Of a DNA stretch of 64,000 nucleotides, positions 1-7,473 are shown piece by piece (position 1 is the first letter of the stretch; the number at the start of each line of letters is the position of its first letter). The notes beneath the pieces were generated by a model, which made no database searches, was not told the DNA's origin, and saw only the letters and a list, made by a program, of their open reading frames with translations. The stretch is from Bacteroidaceae bacterium (lineage in GTDB: Bacteria > Bacteroidota > Bacteroidia > Bacteroidales > Bacteroidaceae), in the NCBI GenBank assembly GCA_030843315.1, contig JAUUPT010000003.1, forward strand, positions 62,001-126,000, given 5' to 3'. Both the position numbers and the translations under genes were made by a program.

Positions 1-1225
1 GAAAGTATTGCAGAACGATTATCCCCGCAAGATGGAAGTCGGCTTGATAGGTTCTTGCACAAACTCTTCTTACCAGGACTTGAGCCGCGCTGTTTCCCTG
101 GCCCGCCAGGTCGGTGAAAAGCATTTGGCGGTAGCCGCCCCTCTGATTGTCAACCCCGGTTCAGAGCGCATACGCGCCACTGCCGAGCGCGATGGCATGA
201 TAGATACCTTCGAGAAAATAGGCGCCACCATCATGGCAAATGCCTGCGGCCCCTGCATCGGCCAGTGGAAACGCGAGGCGGACGACCCCACCCGCAAGAA
301 TTCCATTGTCACCTCTTTCAACCGTAACTTTGCCAAACGTGCCGACGGTAACCCCAATACTTACGCTTTTGTAGCCTCTCCCGAGCTGACCATGGCGCTG
401 ACCATCGCCGGCGATTTGTGCTTCAACCCACTGAAAGATACCCTGACTAACAGCCGCGGCGAGCAAGTGATGCTTTCCGAACCTGTCGGTGAAGAACTTC
501 CCCCACTAGGTTTTGCAGCGGGCGATGAAGGCTATGTTGCCCCGACTTCCTATAAAAAAGACATCACGGTAGACCCGCATTCGCAGCGCCTGCAACTCCT
601 TACTCCTTTCCCCGCCTGGGATGGAACGGATCTCTTGAATATGCCCCTGTTGATAAAGACGCAGGGCAAGTGCACCACCGACCACATTTCGATGGCAGGC
701 CCGTGGCTCCGCTTCCGCGGACATCTGGAAAACATTTCGGATAATATGCTGATGGGCGCCGTCAACGCCTTCAACGGTGAAACGAATAAAGTATGGAACC
801 GCTCTACCAACACCTACGGCACGGTATCGGGCACTGCCAAACTCTACAAATCCGAAGGAATCCCCTCCATTGTTGTAGCCGAAGAAAACTATGGCGAAGG
901 TTCCAGCCGCGAACATGCTGCCATGGAGCCCCGCTTCCTCAATGTGCGCGTCATCCTGGCAAAGAGCTTCGCCCGCATCCACGAAACGAACCTGAAGAAG
1001 CAAGGCATGCTGGCACTGACCTTCGTAGACAAGGCCGATTACGACAAAATCCAGGAGCACGACTTGCTCTCTGTCATCGGACTGAAAGACTTTGCCCCGG
1101 GCCACAACCTGAAAGTGGTTCTTCATCACGAAGACGGTACCCGGGAGAGCTTTGAGGCACAACATACTTATAACGAACAGCAGATAGGCTGGTTCCGCGC
1201 CGGCTCTGCACTTAATGCACGATAG
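1..1225 (+). CDS. acn: Aconitate hydratase, C-terminal part (5' end outside window)
   Basis: Aconitase isomerises citrate and isocitrate in the cytoplasm. About 408 codons are present and the reading frame is open to the left edge, so the N-terminal part lies upstream of the window. The fragment carries all three cluster ligands: the Cys of GSCTNS about 17 residues in, and the two Cys of ACGPCIG about residues 80 and 83. It ends with the swivel domain, including the substrate-binding YGEGSSREHAA motif. The missing portion fits a mitochondrial-type enzyme of about 750 residues. The next gene starts three bases after the stop, and the three genes together form the citrate-to-2-oxoglutarate branch. 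The product call is very secure; the subtype is inference. Confidence 0.96.
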   Translation, partial: KVLQNDYPRKMEVGLIGSCTNSSYQDLSRAVSLARQVGEKHLAVAAPLIVNPGSERIRATAERDGMIDTFEKIGATIMANACGPCIGQWKREADDPTRKNSIVTSFNRNFAKRADGNPNTYAFVASPELTMALTIAGDLCFNPLKDTLTNSRGEQVMLSEPVGEELPPLGFAAGDEGYVAPTSYKKDITVDPHSQRLQLLTPFPAWDGTDLLNMPLLIKTQGKCTTDHISMAGPWLRFRGHLENISDNMLMGAVNAFNGETNKVWNRSTNTYGTVSGTAKLYKSEGIPSIVVAEENYGEGSSREHAAMEPRFLNVRVILAKSFARIHETNLKKQGMLALTFVDKADYDKIQEHDLLSVIGLKDFAPGHNLKVVLHHEDGTRESFEAQHTYNEQQIGWFRAGSALNAR

Positions 1226-1228
1226 AAT

Positions 1229-2377
1229 ATGGAAAGAATTACCGTACCTTTTATTACAGGTGATGGAGTAGGAGCGGAAGTGACTCCCTCCATGCAGACA
1301 GTGGTGGATGCCGCCCTTAAGAAAGCCTATCACGGCGAACGGAGCATCGAATGGAAAGAAGTGCTGGCAGGTGAACGCGCTTTCAACGAAACGGGTTTCT
1401 GGCTACCGGAGGAGACGATGGAGGCTTTCCGCACTTATAAAGTCGGCATCAAAGGCCCGCTTACCACCCCCATCGGCGGCGGCATCCGTTCGCTGAACGT
1501 GGCGCTGCGCCAGACGCTCGATCTGTACGTCTGCCTTCGCCCCGTGCGTTGGTACAAGGGCGTGGTTTCTCCGGTGAAGGAGCCGCAGAAAGTGAATATG
1601 TGCGTGTTCCGTGAGAACACGGAAGACATCTACGCAGGTATAGAGTGGGAGGCCGGCACACCGGAAGCCGAAAAGTTCTACCGCTTCCTGCACGACGAAA
1701 TGGGAGTGACGAAGGTACGTTTCCCGGAAACCTCTTCCTTCGGCGTGAAGCCCGTTTCCCGGGAAGGGACGGAACGCCTGGTGCGTGCCGCTTGCCGGTA
1801 TGCGCTCAATCACGGTTTGCCTTCCGTGACGCTGGTACATAAGGGAAATATCATGAAGTTCACCGAAGGCGGCTTCAAGAAATGGGGCTATGAACTCGCC
1901 GAACGCGAATTCGGCAAGGAGATTGCCGACGGACGCCTGACGATGAAAGACTGCATCGCCGATGCCTTTCTGCAAAACACGCTGCTCATCCCCGAAGAGT
2001 ATTCCGTCATTGCCACGCTGAATCTGAACGGTGATTATGTCTCCGACCAGTTGGCGGCCATGGTAGGCGGCATCGGCATCGCTCCCGGTGCCAATATCAA
2101 CTACAAGACGGGGCACGCTATCTTTGAGGCCACCCACGGCACTGCCCCCAACATTGCCGGAAAAGACATTGTGAATCCTTGTTCTATCATCCTCTCCGCC
2201 GTGATGATGCTCCAGCACTTCGGCTGGACGGAAGCGGCAACGCTGATAGAAAAAGCCCTGGAAAAGAGCTTCACCGAAGCCCGCGCCACTGCCGACCTGG
2301 CCCGTTTCATGCCCGGCGGCGTCTCTTTGCCTACTTCCGCCTTTACCCGCGAGATTGTGAAGAGAATAGAAAAGTAA
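1229..2377 (+). CDS. icd: Isocitrate dehydrogenase, probably NADP-dependent
   Basis: This 382-residue enzyme should oxidatively decarboxylate isocitrate to 2-oxoglutarate. The N-terminus has the ITGDGVGAEVTPSM nucleotide-fold start. Substrate-binding residues are visible in IRSLNVALRQ near residue 90, where the serine corresponds to the E. coli phosphorylation site. The cofactor loop HGTAPNIAGKDIVNP resembles NADP-type prokaryotic enzymes. The gene follows aconitase by three bases and precedes citrate synthase by 25, so the three are almost certainly one operon making glutamate-family precursors. NADP preference is inferred from the cofactor loop only. Confidence 0.95.
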   Translation: MERITVPFITGDGVGAEVTPSMQTVVDAALKKAYHGERSIEWKEVLAGERAFNETGFWLPEETMEAFRTYKVGIKGPLTTPIGGGIRSLNVALRQTLDLYVCLRPVRWYKGVVSPVKEPQKVNMCVFRENTEDIYAGIEWEAGTPEAEKFYRFLHDEMGVTKVRFPETSSFGVKPVSREGTERLVRAACRYALNHGLPSVTLVHKGNIMKFTEGGFKKWGYELAEREFGKEIADGRLTMKDCIADAFLQNTLLIPEEYSVIATLNLNGDYVSDQLAAMVGGIGIAPGANINYKTGHAIFEATHGTAPNIAGKDIVNPCSIILSAVMMLQHFGWTEAATLIEKALEKSFTEARATADLARFMPGGVSLPTSAFTREIVKRIEK

Positions 2378-2402
2378 GAATAACGATTAAAACGAACGAA
2401 TT

Positions 2403-3746
2403 ATGAAGAAGGAGTATTTGATTTACAAGCTGTCCGAGGATTTGAAAGAAGCCACCCGGATCGAAAACGAACTGTTCAAGAAGTTTGATGTGAAGCGCGG
2501 TTTGCGTAATGAAGACGGAACGGGAGTACTGGTCGGACTGACCAAGATAGGTAATGTAGTAGGTTACGAACGCATCCCCGGCGGCGGTCTGAAGCCGATT
2601 CCCGGCAAACTGTTCTATCGCGGATACGACCTGGAAGACCTGGCGCACGCCATTATCAAGGAGAAACGCTTCGGCTTTGAAGAAGTGGCCTACCTGCTGC
2701 TCTCCGGCCGCCTGCCCGATAAGGAAGAACTTGCTTCTTTCCGCGAGCTGGTCAATGACAATATGCCGTTGGAGCAAAAGACCAAGATGAACATCATCGA
2801 GCTGGAAGGAAACAACATCATGAACATCCTGGCACGCAGCGTACTCGAAATGTACCGCTTCGACCCCAATGCTGACGACACTTCCCGCGACAACCTGATG
2901 CGCCAAAGCATCGAACTGATTTCCCAGTTCCCCACCATCATCGCCTATGCCTACAACATGCTCCGCCATGCCACTCACGGCCGTTCGCTGCACATCCGTC
3001 ATCCGCAGGAGAGCCTTTCCATTGCCGAAAACTTCCTCTATATGCTCAAGAAAGACTATACCGAACTGGAAGCCCGCACCCTCGACCTGCTGTTGGTGCT
3101 CCAGGCCGAACATGGCGGTGGTAACAACTCCACCTTCACCGTTCGCGTCACTTCCTCTACCGGTACCGATACCTACTCGTCCATCGCCGCAGGCATCGGT
3201 TCGCTGAAGGGCCCGCTCCACGGAGGAGCCAACATACAAGTGGCGGATATGTTCCATCACCTGCAAGAAAACATCCGCGACTGGACAAACGTAGACGAGA
3301 TAGATACCTACTTCACCCGTATGCTGAACAAGGAAGTCTACAACAAGACCGGCCTGATTTACGGTATCGGCCATGCCGTCTACACCATTTCCGACCCCCG
3401 CGCCGTGCTCCTCAAAGAGCTTGCCCGCGACCTGGCACGCGAGAAAGGAAAAGAACGCGAATTCTCCTTCCTCGAACTGCTGGAAGAACGCGCCATCGCT
3501 ACCTTTGGTCGTGTGAAGAACAATGGCAAGACCGTTTCGAGCAACATCGACTTCTATTCCGGCTTTGTCTATGAACTGATCGGGCTGCCACAGGAAATCT
3601 TCACCCCGCTGTTTGCCATGGCCCGCATCGTGGGCTGGTGTGCCCACCGCAACGAAGAACTGAACTTTGAAGGTAAGCGCATCATCCGTCCTGCCTACAA
3701 GAATGTGCTGGACGACACCACCTACATACCTATCAAGAAACGGTAG
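2403..3746 (+). CDS. gltA: Citrate synthase
   Basis: The 447-residue enzyme condenses oxaloacetate and acetyl-CoA to citrate. Visible family motifs are AEHGGGNNSTF (catalytic His), GSLKGPLHGGAN (active-site His) and GIGHAVY followed by DPRA (catalytic Asp). An Ala follows the GH of the third motif, as in eukaryote-like synthases, where many bacterial enzymes have Arg. An N-terminal extension of about 60 residues precedes the YRGYDLEDLA segment. It is the last gene of the aconitase/isocitrate dehydrogenase/citrate synthase operon and is followed by a terminator-like hairpin at 3782-3826. Confidence 0.95.
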   Translation: MKKEYLIYKLSEDLKEATRIENELFKKFDVKRGLRNEDGTGVLVGLTKIGNVVGYERIPGGGLKPIPGKLFYRGYDLEDLAHAIIKEKRFGFEEVAYLLLSGRLPDKEELASFRELVNDNMPLEQKTKMNIIELEGNNIMNILARSVLEMYRFDPNADDTSRDNLMRQSIELISQFPTIIAYAYNMLRHATHGRSLHIRHPQESLSIAENFLYMLKKDYTELEARTLDLLLVLQAEHGGGNNSTFTVRVTSSTGTDTYSSIAAGIGSLKGPLHGGANIQVADMFHHLQENIRDWTNVDEIDTYFTRMLNKEVYNKTGLIYGIGHAVYTISDPRAVLLKELARDLAREKGKEREFSFLELLEERAIATFGRVKNNGKTVSSNIDFYSGFVYELIGLPQEIFTPLFAMARIVGWCAHRNEELNFEGKRIIRPAYKNVLDDTTYIPIKKR

Positions 3747-3781
3747 TATAGGGGCGAACTATAAGAAATATTACCTGAACC

Positions 3782-3826
3782 AAAGGGGGAGGATGTCGCT
3801 ACGGCGGAATTCCTTCCCTTTTTTAT
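3782..3826 (+). terminator. Terminator-like hairpin after citrate synthase
   Basis: A GGGGGAGGA arm and a TCCTTCCC arm can pair with one bulge and a G-T pair, followed by a run of T residues starting at 3819. It lies 35 bases after the citrate synthase stop and just before the promoter of the next gene, which fits transcription ending here. Confidence 0.55.
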
Positions 3827-3856
3827 TTGATATTCTCTTTATGTTCTGTATTTTTG
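3826..3856 (+). promoter_or_regulatory. Bacteroides-type promoter for the gene at 3887
   Basis: A -33 TTTG at 3826-3829 and a -7 TATTTTTG at 3849-3856 are separated by 19 bases. The expected start of transcription is a few bases after 3856, about 25 bases before the ATG at 3887. Confidence 0.6.
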
Positions 3857-3886
3857 CTTTCTCAATAGACTCATTATACATTAACT

Positions 3887-4534
3887 ATGGAAAACGAGGC
3901 ACGCTCTTTGGATGAGCTCTTATGCCAATCACTACTATTGTTCCGCCAGTATCGGCTCTACGATGATCCGGGCTGCGCAGCAAAAGCATCCCGGATGTTG
4001 GAAGAGGCCCGCTTGCTGATAGACGCCCAAAATGGTGTGGACATGGCCAAGTGGGGCTGTGTCATGGAGTGCCTTGCCCAGAAGTTTTATATAAATGGTG
4101 ATACGGATGTGGTGTTGGCTGAGATTGACGTCGCTCTGAATGCCTATTGGAAGAAAATCGAAAAATCTCCTTTGGACATTGTTTTTGCCTACTTATGGTT
4201 GGGCTATTACTTCTTATTGCGTTTCCGCAATAACCATTCACGTTTCCACTCCCGCAGCAAACAGATGATGTCCGGCATCCTGTCTTACCTGGCAGGTGCG
4301 TTTCATCGGCTCGAAAAAGGTACCGTCTCCACAGATGTCCTGTCTGTCTTTTCTGCCGATGTCTGGGGAGAAACCGTCTACTGGATGGAGCAAGTACATG
4401 ATACCCGTATTTGCGAAAAACAATCCGCAGCCCTTCTGGGACAGCTTTATAATATGAAAAGGATAGAATTGCAGCATAACCAGGGCACACCCAATGTTCT
4501 GCTTCAGCACATCCTGGAGTTCTATTGCTTCTAA
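3887..4534 (+). CDS. Uncharacterised all-helical protein
   Basis: I do not recognise a family for this 215-residue protein. It has no signal peptide and no clear membrane segment. The sequence alternates amphipathic helices rich in Leu, Tyr and Trp, and FAYLWLGYYFLLRFRNN near residues 100-116 could be a buried helix. The repeat-like spacing suggests a small helical-repeat (TPR-like) protein, but no TPR consensus is clear. It has its own promoter and opens the accessory island upstream of the TPR/HTH regulator, separated from it by a 420-base structured gap. It may belong to the peptide locus or may be an unrelated passenger. Confidence 0.7.
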   Translation: MENEARSLDELLCQSLLLFRQYRLYDDPGCAAKASRMLEEARLLIDAQNGVDMAKWGCVMECLAQKFYINGDTDVVLAEIDVALNAYWKKIEKSPLDIVFAYLWLGYYFLLRFRNNHSRFHSRSKQMMSGILSYLAGAFHRLEKGTVSTDVLSVFSADVWGETVYWMEQVHDTRICEKQSAALLGQLYNMKRIELQHNQGTPNVLLQHILEFYCF

Positions 4535-4587
4535 TTACGTTTCCCGTCTTCCCATTCCCTTGTGTGTGTTGTGTAAAAGCTAAGGGA

Positions 4588-4614
4588 ACAATGCGACAGA
4601 TGCCTGTGCATTGT
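4588..4614. repeat. Strong hairpin in the intergenic region
   Basis: ACAATGC pairs with GCATTGT and, after one bulged G, ACAG pairs with CTGT around an ATGC loop, giving 11 pairs in 27 bases. No T-run follows on the plus strand, so it does not look like a classical terminator for the 3887 gene. Confidence 0.5.
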
Positions 4615-4640
4615 CCGCTAAACCTATGTGTTTGTCAGAA

Positions 4641-4722
4641 GCTCACTGTTGTGAGCCTATTTGTTTACGTACATAAACAAATCAGTTTATTGAAGTGAAC
4701 AAATCGTCTCACAATAGTGAAC
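4641..4722. repeat. Imperfect 28-bp inverted repeat
   Basis: The left arm is 4641-4668 and the right arm is 4695-4722; about 23 of 28 positions match when the right arm is reverse-complemented. Each arm contains a TCAC-TTGTGAG palindrome-like core followed by an ATTTGTT box. A second perfect 9-bp inverted repeat (ATTTGTTTA/TAAACAAAT) is nested in the left half. The symmetry suggests a regulator-binding site ahead of the array and promoter of the 4955 gene. Confidence 0.45.
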
Positions 4723-4748
4723 CTTTAACGAACTCTTGTACTTACCAG

Positions 4749-4836
4749 GATAAATGCCCTTACTCAACAGGATGAATGCCCGTGCATAACAAGATGAATG
4801 CTTGTGCCCGACACGATAAATGCCCTTTATCCCGCG
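4749..4836. repeat. Tandem array A: four 22-bp direct repeats
   Basis: The core GATRAATGCCC (third copy ending in TT) begins at 4749, 4771, 4793 and 4815, an exact 22-base period. The other 11 bases of each unit are poorly conserved. The array ends about 20 bases before the -7 box at 4858, where a -33 box would normally lie. This is the arrangement expected for an activator bound on one face of the helix. Confidence 0.7.
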
Positions 4837-4857
4837 CGCTATTGAAACAGATATTTG

Positions 4858-4865
4858 TATCTTTG
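4858..4865 (+). promoter_or_regulatory. -7 box of the regulator gene, without a -33 TTTG
   Basis: TATCTTTG at 4858-4865 matches the Bacteroides -7 consensus, but no TTTG sits 19-21 bases upstream; that position is taken by the end of array A. The promoter is probably weak alone and may need an activator. The resulting leader before the ATG at 4955 is about 80-90 bases. Confidence 0.5.
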
Positions 4866-4954
4866 GAGGCTTGATGAGATGATATTTACTTAGTTTGTTA
4901 CAAACTGCTTCTCCTATTTGTAGATAAAATCTGATAAAGATATGGAATGCGAAA

Positions 4955-6679
4955 ATGAAGAAATTACGGTCTGTCTGGTATCTAATAGTTTGTATCTTAC
5001 TGTATTCTTGCGCCCGAAGGGGTGCATCTGATATCTTGGACAGAGCTGAAAAGTATATGGAAATACATCCCGACAGTGCGTTATTCTTACTAAATCAACT
5101 TTCTCATCCCGAAACATTCTGCGAACAACAACGTGCCGACTATGCGTTGCTGCTGACACAGGCACGAGACAAAAACTATCTGGATAGCCTGCAATCGGAC
5201 TCCCTGATAGAGCTTGCCGTAAACTATTACCGGAACAGCAAGGATAAGGTAAAGGCGGGGAAATCCCTCTTCTATTATGGCAAAGTAATGTCCATGCACG
5301 ATAATGACACAGTAGCTATGCAGGCTTACTTAGAGGCCCGGGAGAAGTTGGAGAATACAAAGGAATATAAGCTGCAAGCCTTGCTACAGCACTATATAGC
5401 CCGCCTGAGCGATGACCGTGGAATGTATGATGTTGCGCTCGGTCACTATCGAAAGTCCATTTATTATAGCCGGAAGGCAGACTACACTTTGGGCATCGTA
5501 TATAGCTATCGGAACATAGCCTGGATTCATCAAATAAAGCACAACATAGATAGTGCCGGCTGGTATGCAAAAGCCGGAATCTCTTTGCTGGAAGGCGATA
5601 GCTTGTCGCCGGTTTATCCTTCTTTGTTGCACTTCCTGGGAGAATTGGAAAAAAAGAAAGGGAATTATGCGGAGGCTATAACCTATTTCTCTTCAGCAAT
5701 TAAGTGCGAACGGATTCCCCATGCCATTCCTTATTATTATATGTCGTTGGGTGATACCTATATGCAGCTGGGGCAGTTGGCGAAGGCGAAAGATTGCTTT
5801 GAGAAACTATTGGATTCGGAAGACGTCTTCACCCGGTCCGGTGCCTACAATTATCTATATCAGTGCGAGAAGCTGGAAGCTGATTATAGAAAAGCCCTAT
5901 ACTATAAGGAGAAGTCGGACTCACTACTGAGGGTGTATCAGGACAGGAACCTGCGGGATAAGATGTCCGACCTGCAACACCGGCACGAAGTTGAGAACTT
6001 GCAGATGGAGAACAAACTGCTTGAGTATAAAACACGGAGCCAACTCTATTGGGCTGCATTCCTCTTTTGCCTGCTCATCATTTTCGGTCTCGTCTCTTAT
6101 TCCTGGATAAAGAAGCAGTATAGAAGGATTTATAGAAAACGACTGAAAGCCCATGTCGATAAGAGCCTCAGGATTATAAAAGAAAATGAGCAGATCATAG
6201 GTCAGTACATCTACCAGATAGAGATGCTAAAGCAGGAAGAATCGCTTATTGCCGAAGCAGCAAAGGAGCAAATCGCCAAGCTCAATCAAAGGATTCAGGT
6301 ATTGGTGAGCGAAAATAAAAAGATTCGGGAAGATCCCTGCGTGGGTGGTATTTATATTTTGGAACAGTTGAAGCAGAACTTGCTGATTGCCGAGAACATG
6401 ACTCAAAAAGAAAAATCACAAGTTTTTGCATATATGGACTTGTTTTTTGGGGATTTTGTAAGCCGATTGAAAGAAGAATATGGCTTGAATGACAATAATC
6501 TTATGTTATCCGTACTTGTTAAACTTGGCTTCTCGTCTACCGAGCTGATGTCCGTATTTCAATGCAAGATGAACTCCATACTGAAAAAGAAACAAAGGCT
6601 GAGGAGCGAACTGTCTTTGGATAAGAGCGTTGATTTGGCAGCATTTCTTACTTCCTACTCTTGTCGAATGTCCACTTAA
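4955..6679 (+). CDS. Membrane-spanning TPR sensor with C-terminal HTH-like domain
   Basis: The 574-residue protein begins with a lipoprotein-like signal ending LLYSCA. It continues with about six tetratricopeptide-like repeats to residue 335, one membrane segment near residues 364-386, a coiled coil to about 475, and a C-terminal helical domain. The C-terminal segment has the pattern LxxLVKLGFSSTELMSVFQ followed by a basic KKKQRLR. It aligns by eye with the end of the protein at 20808-22478, which looks LuxR-like. I infer an exported sensor region coupled directly to a cytoplasmic DNA-binding domain. It sits upstream of the precursor peptide genes and is the likely island regulator. DNA binding is inferred, not obvious from a perfect HTH. 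Confidence 0.78.
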   Translation: MKKLRSVWYLIVCILLYSCARRGASDILDRAEKYMEIHPDSALFLLNQLSHPETFCEQQRADYALLLTQARDKNYLDSLQSDSLIELAVNYYRNSKDKVKAGKSLFYYGKVMSMHDNDTVAMQAYLEAREKLENTKEYKLQALLQHYIARLSDDRGMYDVALGHYRKSIYYSRKADYTLGIVYSYRNIAWIHQIKHNIDSAGWYAKAGISLLEGDSLSPVYPSLLHFLGELEKKKGNYAEAITYFSSAIKCERIPHAIPYYYMSLGDTYMQLGQLAKAKDCFEKLLDSEDVFTRSGAYNYLYQCEKLEADYRKALYYKEKSDSLLRVYQDRNLRDKMSDLQHRHEVENLQMENKLLEYKTRSQLYWAAFLFCLLIIFGLVSYSWIKKQYRRIYRKRLKAHVDKSLRIIKENEQIIGQYIYQIEMLKQEESLIAEAAKEQIAKLNQRIQVLVSENKKIREDPCVGGIYILEQLKQNLLIAENMTQKEKSQVFAYMDLFFGDFVSRLKEEYGLNDNNLMLSVLVKLGFSSTELMSVFQCKMNSILKKKQRLRSELSLDKSVDLAAFLTSYSCRMST

Positions 6680-6748
6680 TTTGAATTTTGTAATATTGTA
6701 ATTCATTGATACATCGTACTTTGAACGTTATTTTTTGTTCTTCATATA

Positions 6749-6781
6749 TTTGCAATATATCCTTTTCATATACTATCTTTG
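6749..6781 (+). promoter_or_regulatory. Bacteroides-type promoter for the small secreted protein
   Basis: TTTG at 6749-6752 and TATCTTTG at 6774-6781 are 21 bases apart. The start of transcription should fall near 6788, just ahead of the ATG at 6806. Confidence 0.65.
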
Positions 6782-6805
6782 TCTCAAGAAAAAAACCGTA
6801 TTGCT

Positions 6806-7072
6806 ATGAAATTGAAATTTATATGTTGTTGGTTGGGGGTGTATTGTTTGCTTTCAGTCTATGTATTCAAAATCTATTCAAATGTTCCGGTTGTTGGAGT
6901 CGAAATGATGTCCTCCGATAACGATGTACCTTTCACAAGACCCAATGGTCCTAAACAAGGGCCCCGCTCTTTACCCGTATTTTTCCCTGATTCTGTATTC
7001 CAGAATGGTAACTCTTTTGTGAATTTGTCCACTCAAAAAGAAATGTTATTGGTTTATATGATTGAAACATAA
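6806..7072 (+). CDS. Small secreted protein of unknown function
   Basis: The likely product has 88 residues. I chose the ATG at 6806 because the upstream in-frame TTG lies inside the -7 promoter box. Residues 1-24 form an uncleaved or cleavable signal/anchor (MKLKFICCWLGVYCLLSVYV). The rest is polar with a PRSLPVFF segment that recalls the start of small secreted Bacteroides proteins of the DUF3244 type, though that is a weak resemblance and the protein stops early. It lies between the regulator and the precursor peptide with its own promoter. Possible roles are immunity protein, a second peptide, or a decayed secreted protein. I cannot distinguish these. Confidence 0.55.
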   Translation: MKLKFICCWLGVYCLLSVYVFKIYSNVPVVGVEMMSSDNDVPFTRPNGPKQGPRSLPVFFPDSVFQNGNSFVNLSTQKEMLLVYMIET

Positions 7073-7107
7073 CTATTTAATCCCTTTTAGTTGTGTCCAG
7101 TCGTTTT

Positions 7108-7139
7108 TTTGTGGGATAGTGTTTACCACACTAACTTTG
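7108..7139 (+). promoter_or_regulatory. Strong Bacteroides-type promoter of the precursor peptide operon
   Basis: TTTG at 7108-7111 and TAACTTTG at 7132-7139 are separated by 20 bases, a full match to the consensus spacing. Transcription should start near 7146, giving a leader of about 110 bases before the precursor ATG at 7257. Only very short open frames occur in this leader. Confidence 0.72.
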
Positions 7140-7256
7140 TCCACAGAACAATGGAGGAGAGAATATGAATTCGTGCAAGTTTTGCGAATAGGAGAATTAG
7201 CAGAATGAATATTCCTCTGGCTGTTGTCATAGTACTAACTTAAAAACATTTTGATT

Positions 7257-7388
7257 ATGAGAACAGAATCAATGATCAATGAGCTGGAAGGCAAACTGAC
7301 AGCTGAAGAGATGGAAGGTGTGAATGGCGGTCTCGCAGTTCCTCCTCTTGCTCCAATGTTCATCGATCCGGATGGTATACCCCTCTAG
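7257..7388 (+). CDS. Double-glycine RiPP/bacteriocin precursor peptide
   Basis: The 43-codon frame encodes a leader ending LTAEEMEGVNGG, followed by the core LAVPPLAPMFIDPDGIPL. The acidic amphipathic leader with Leu, Met and Val before Gly-Gly is the standard substrate for C39 peptidase exporters, and such an exporter is encoded at 11652. The peptide also resembles the GG-type natural product precursors of Bacteroidales. The core has 18 residues, five prolines, two Asp, and no Cys, Ser or Thr. A strong promoter lies upstream and a hairpin attenuator follows 15 bases after the stop. The gene is too short for most ORF callers. The call as precursor is strong; its modification and activity are unknown. 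Confidence 0.85.
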   Translation: MRTESMINELEGKLTAEEMEGVNGGLAVPPLAPMFIDPDGIPL

Positions 7389-7403
7389 ATCTTTGAAGAA
7401 CTT

Positions 7404-7432
7404 AAGTGGACATATTTATTATGTCCGCTTTT
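7404..7432 (+). terminator. Attenuator hairpin between precursor and YcaO genes
   Basis: The arms 7404-7414 and 7420-7430 form an 11-bp stem with one G-T pair around a 5-base TTTAT loop, followed by TT then a T-rich stretch. It would stop most transcripts after the precursor and let a fraction read into the YcaO gene. No other good promoter is visible between 7389 and 7474. Confidence 0.7.
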
Positions 7433-7473
7433 GTTCTTTGTTATTGTCCCTGTTAATCAAATATTTGATGTAA

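Noticed and set aside
2343..3647. 434-residue open frame on the minus strand
   Set aside because: It is antisense to the intact citrate synthase gene and has no recognisable motifs.
4749..4836. Possible CRISPR array
   Set aside because: Units are 22 bases with no separate unique spacers, only four copies, and there are no cas genes. The same holds for the arrays at 22767 and 45107.
7257..7388. Bacteroidetocin-type bacteriocin
   Set aside because: Those peptides, as I recall them, are longer and carry Cys; this core has 18 residues and none.
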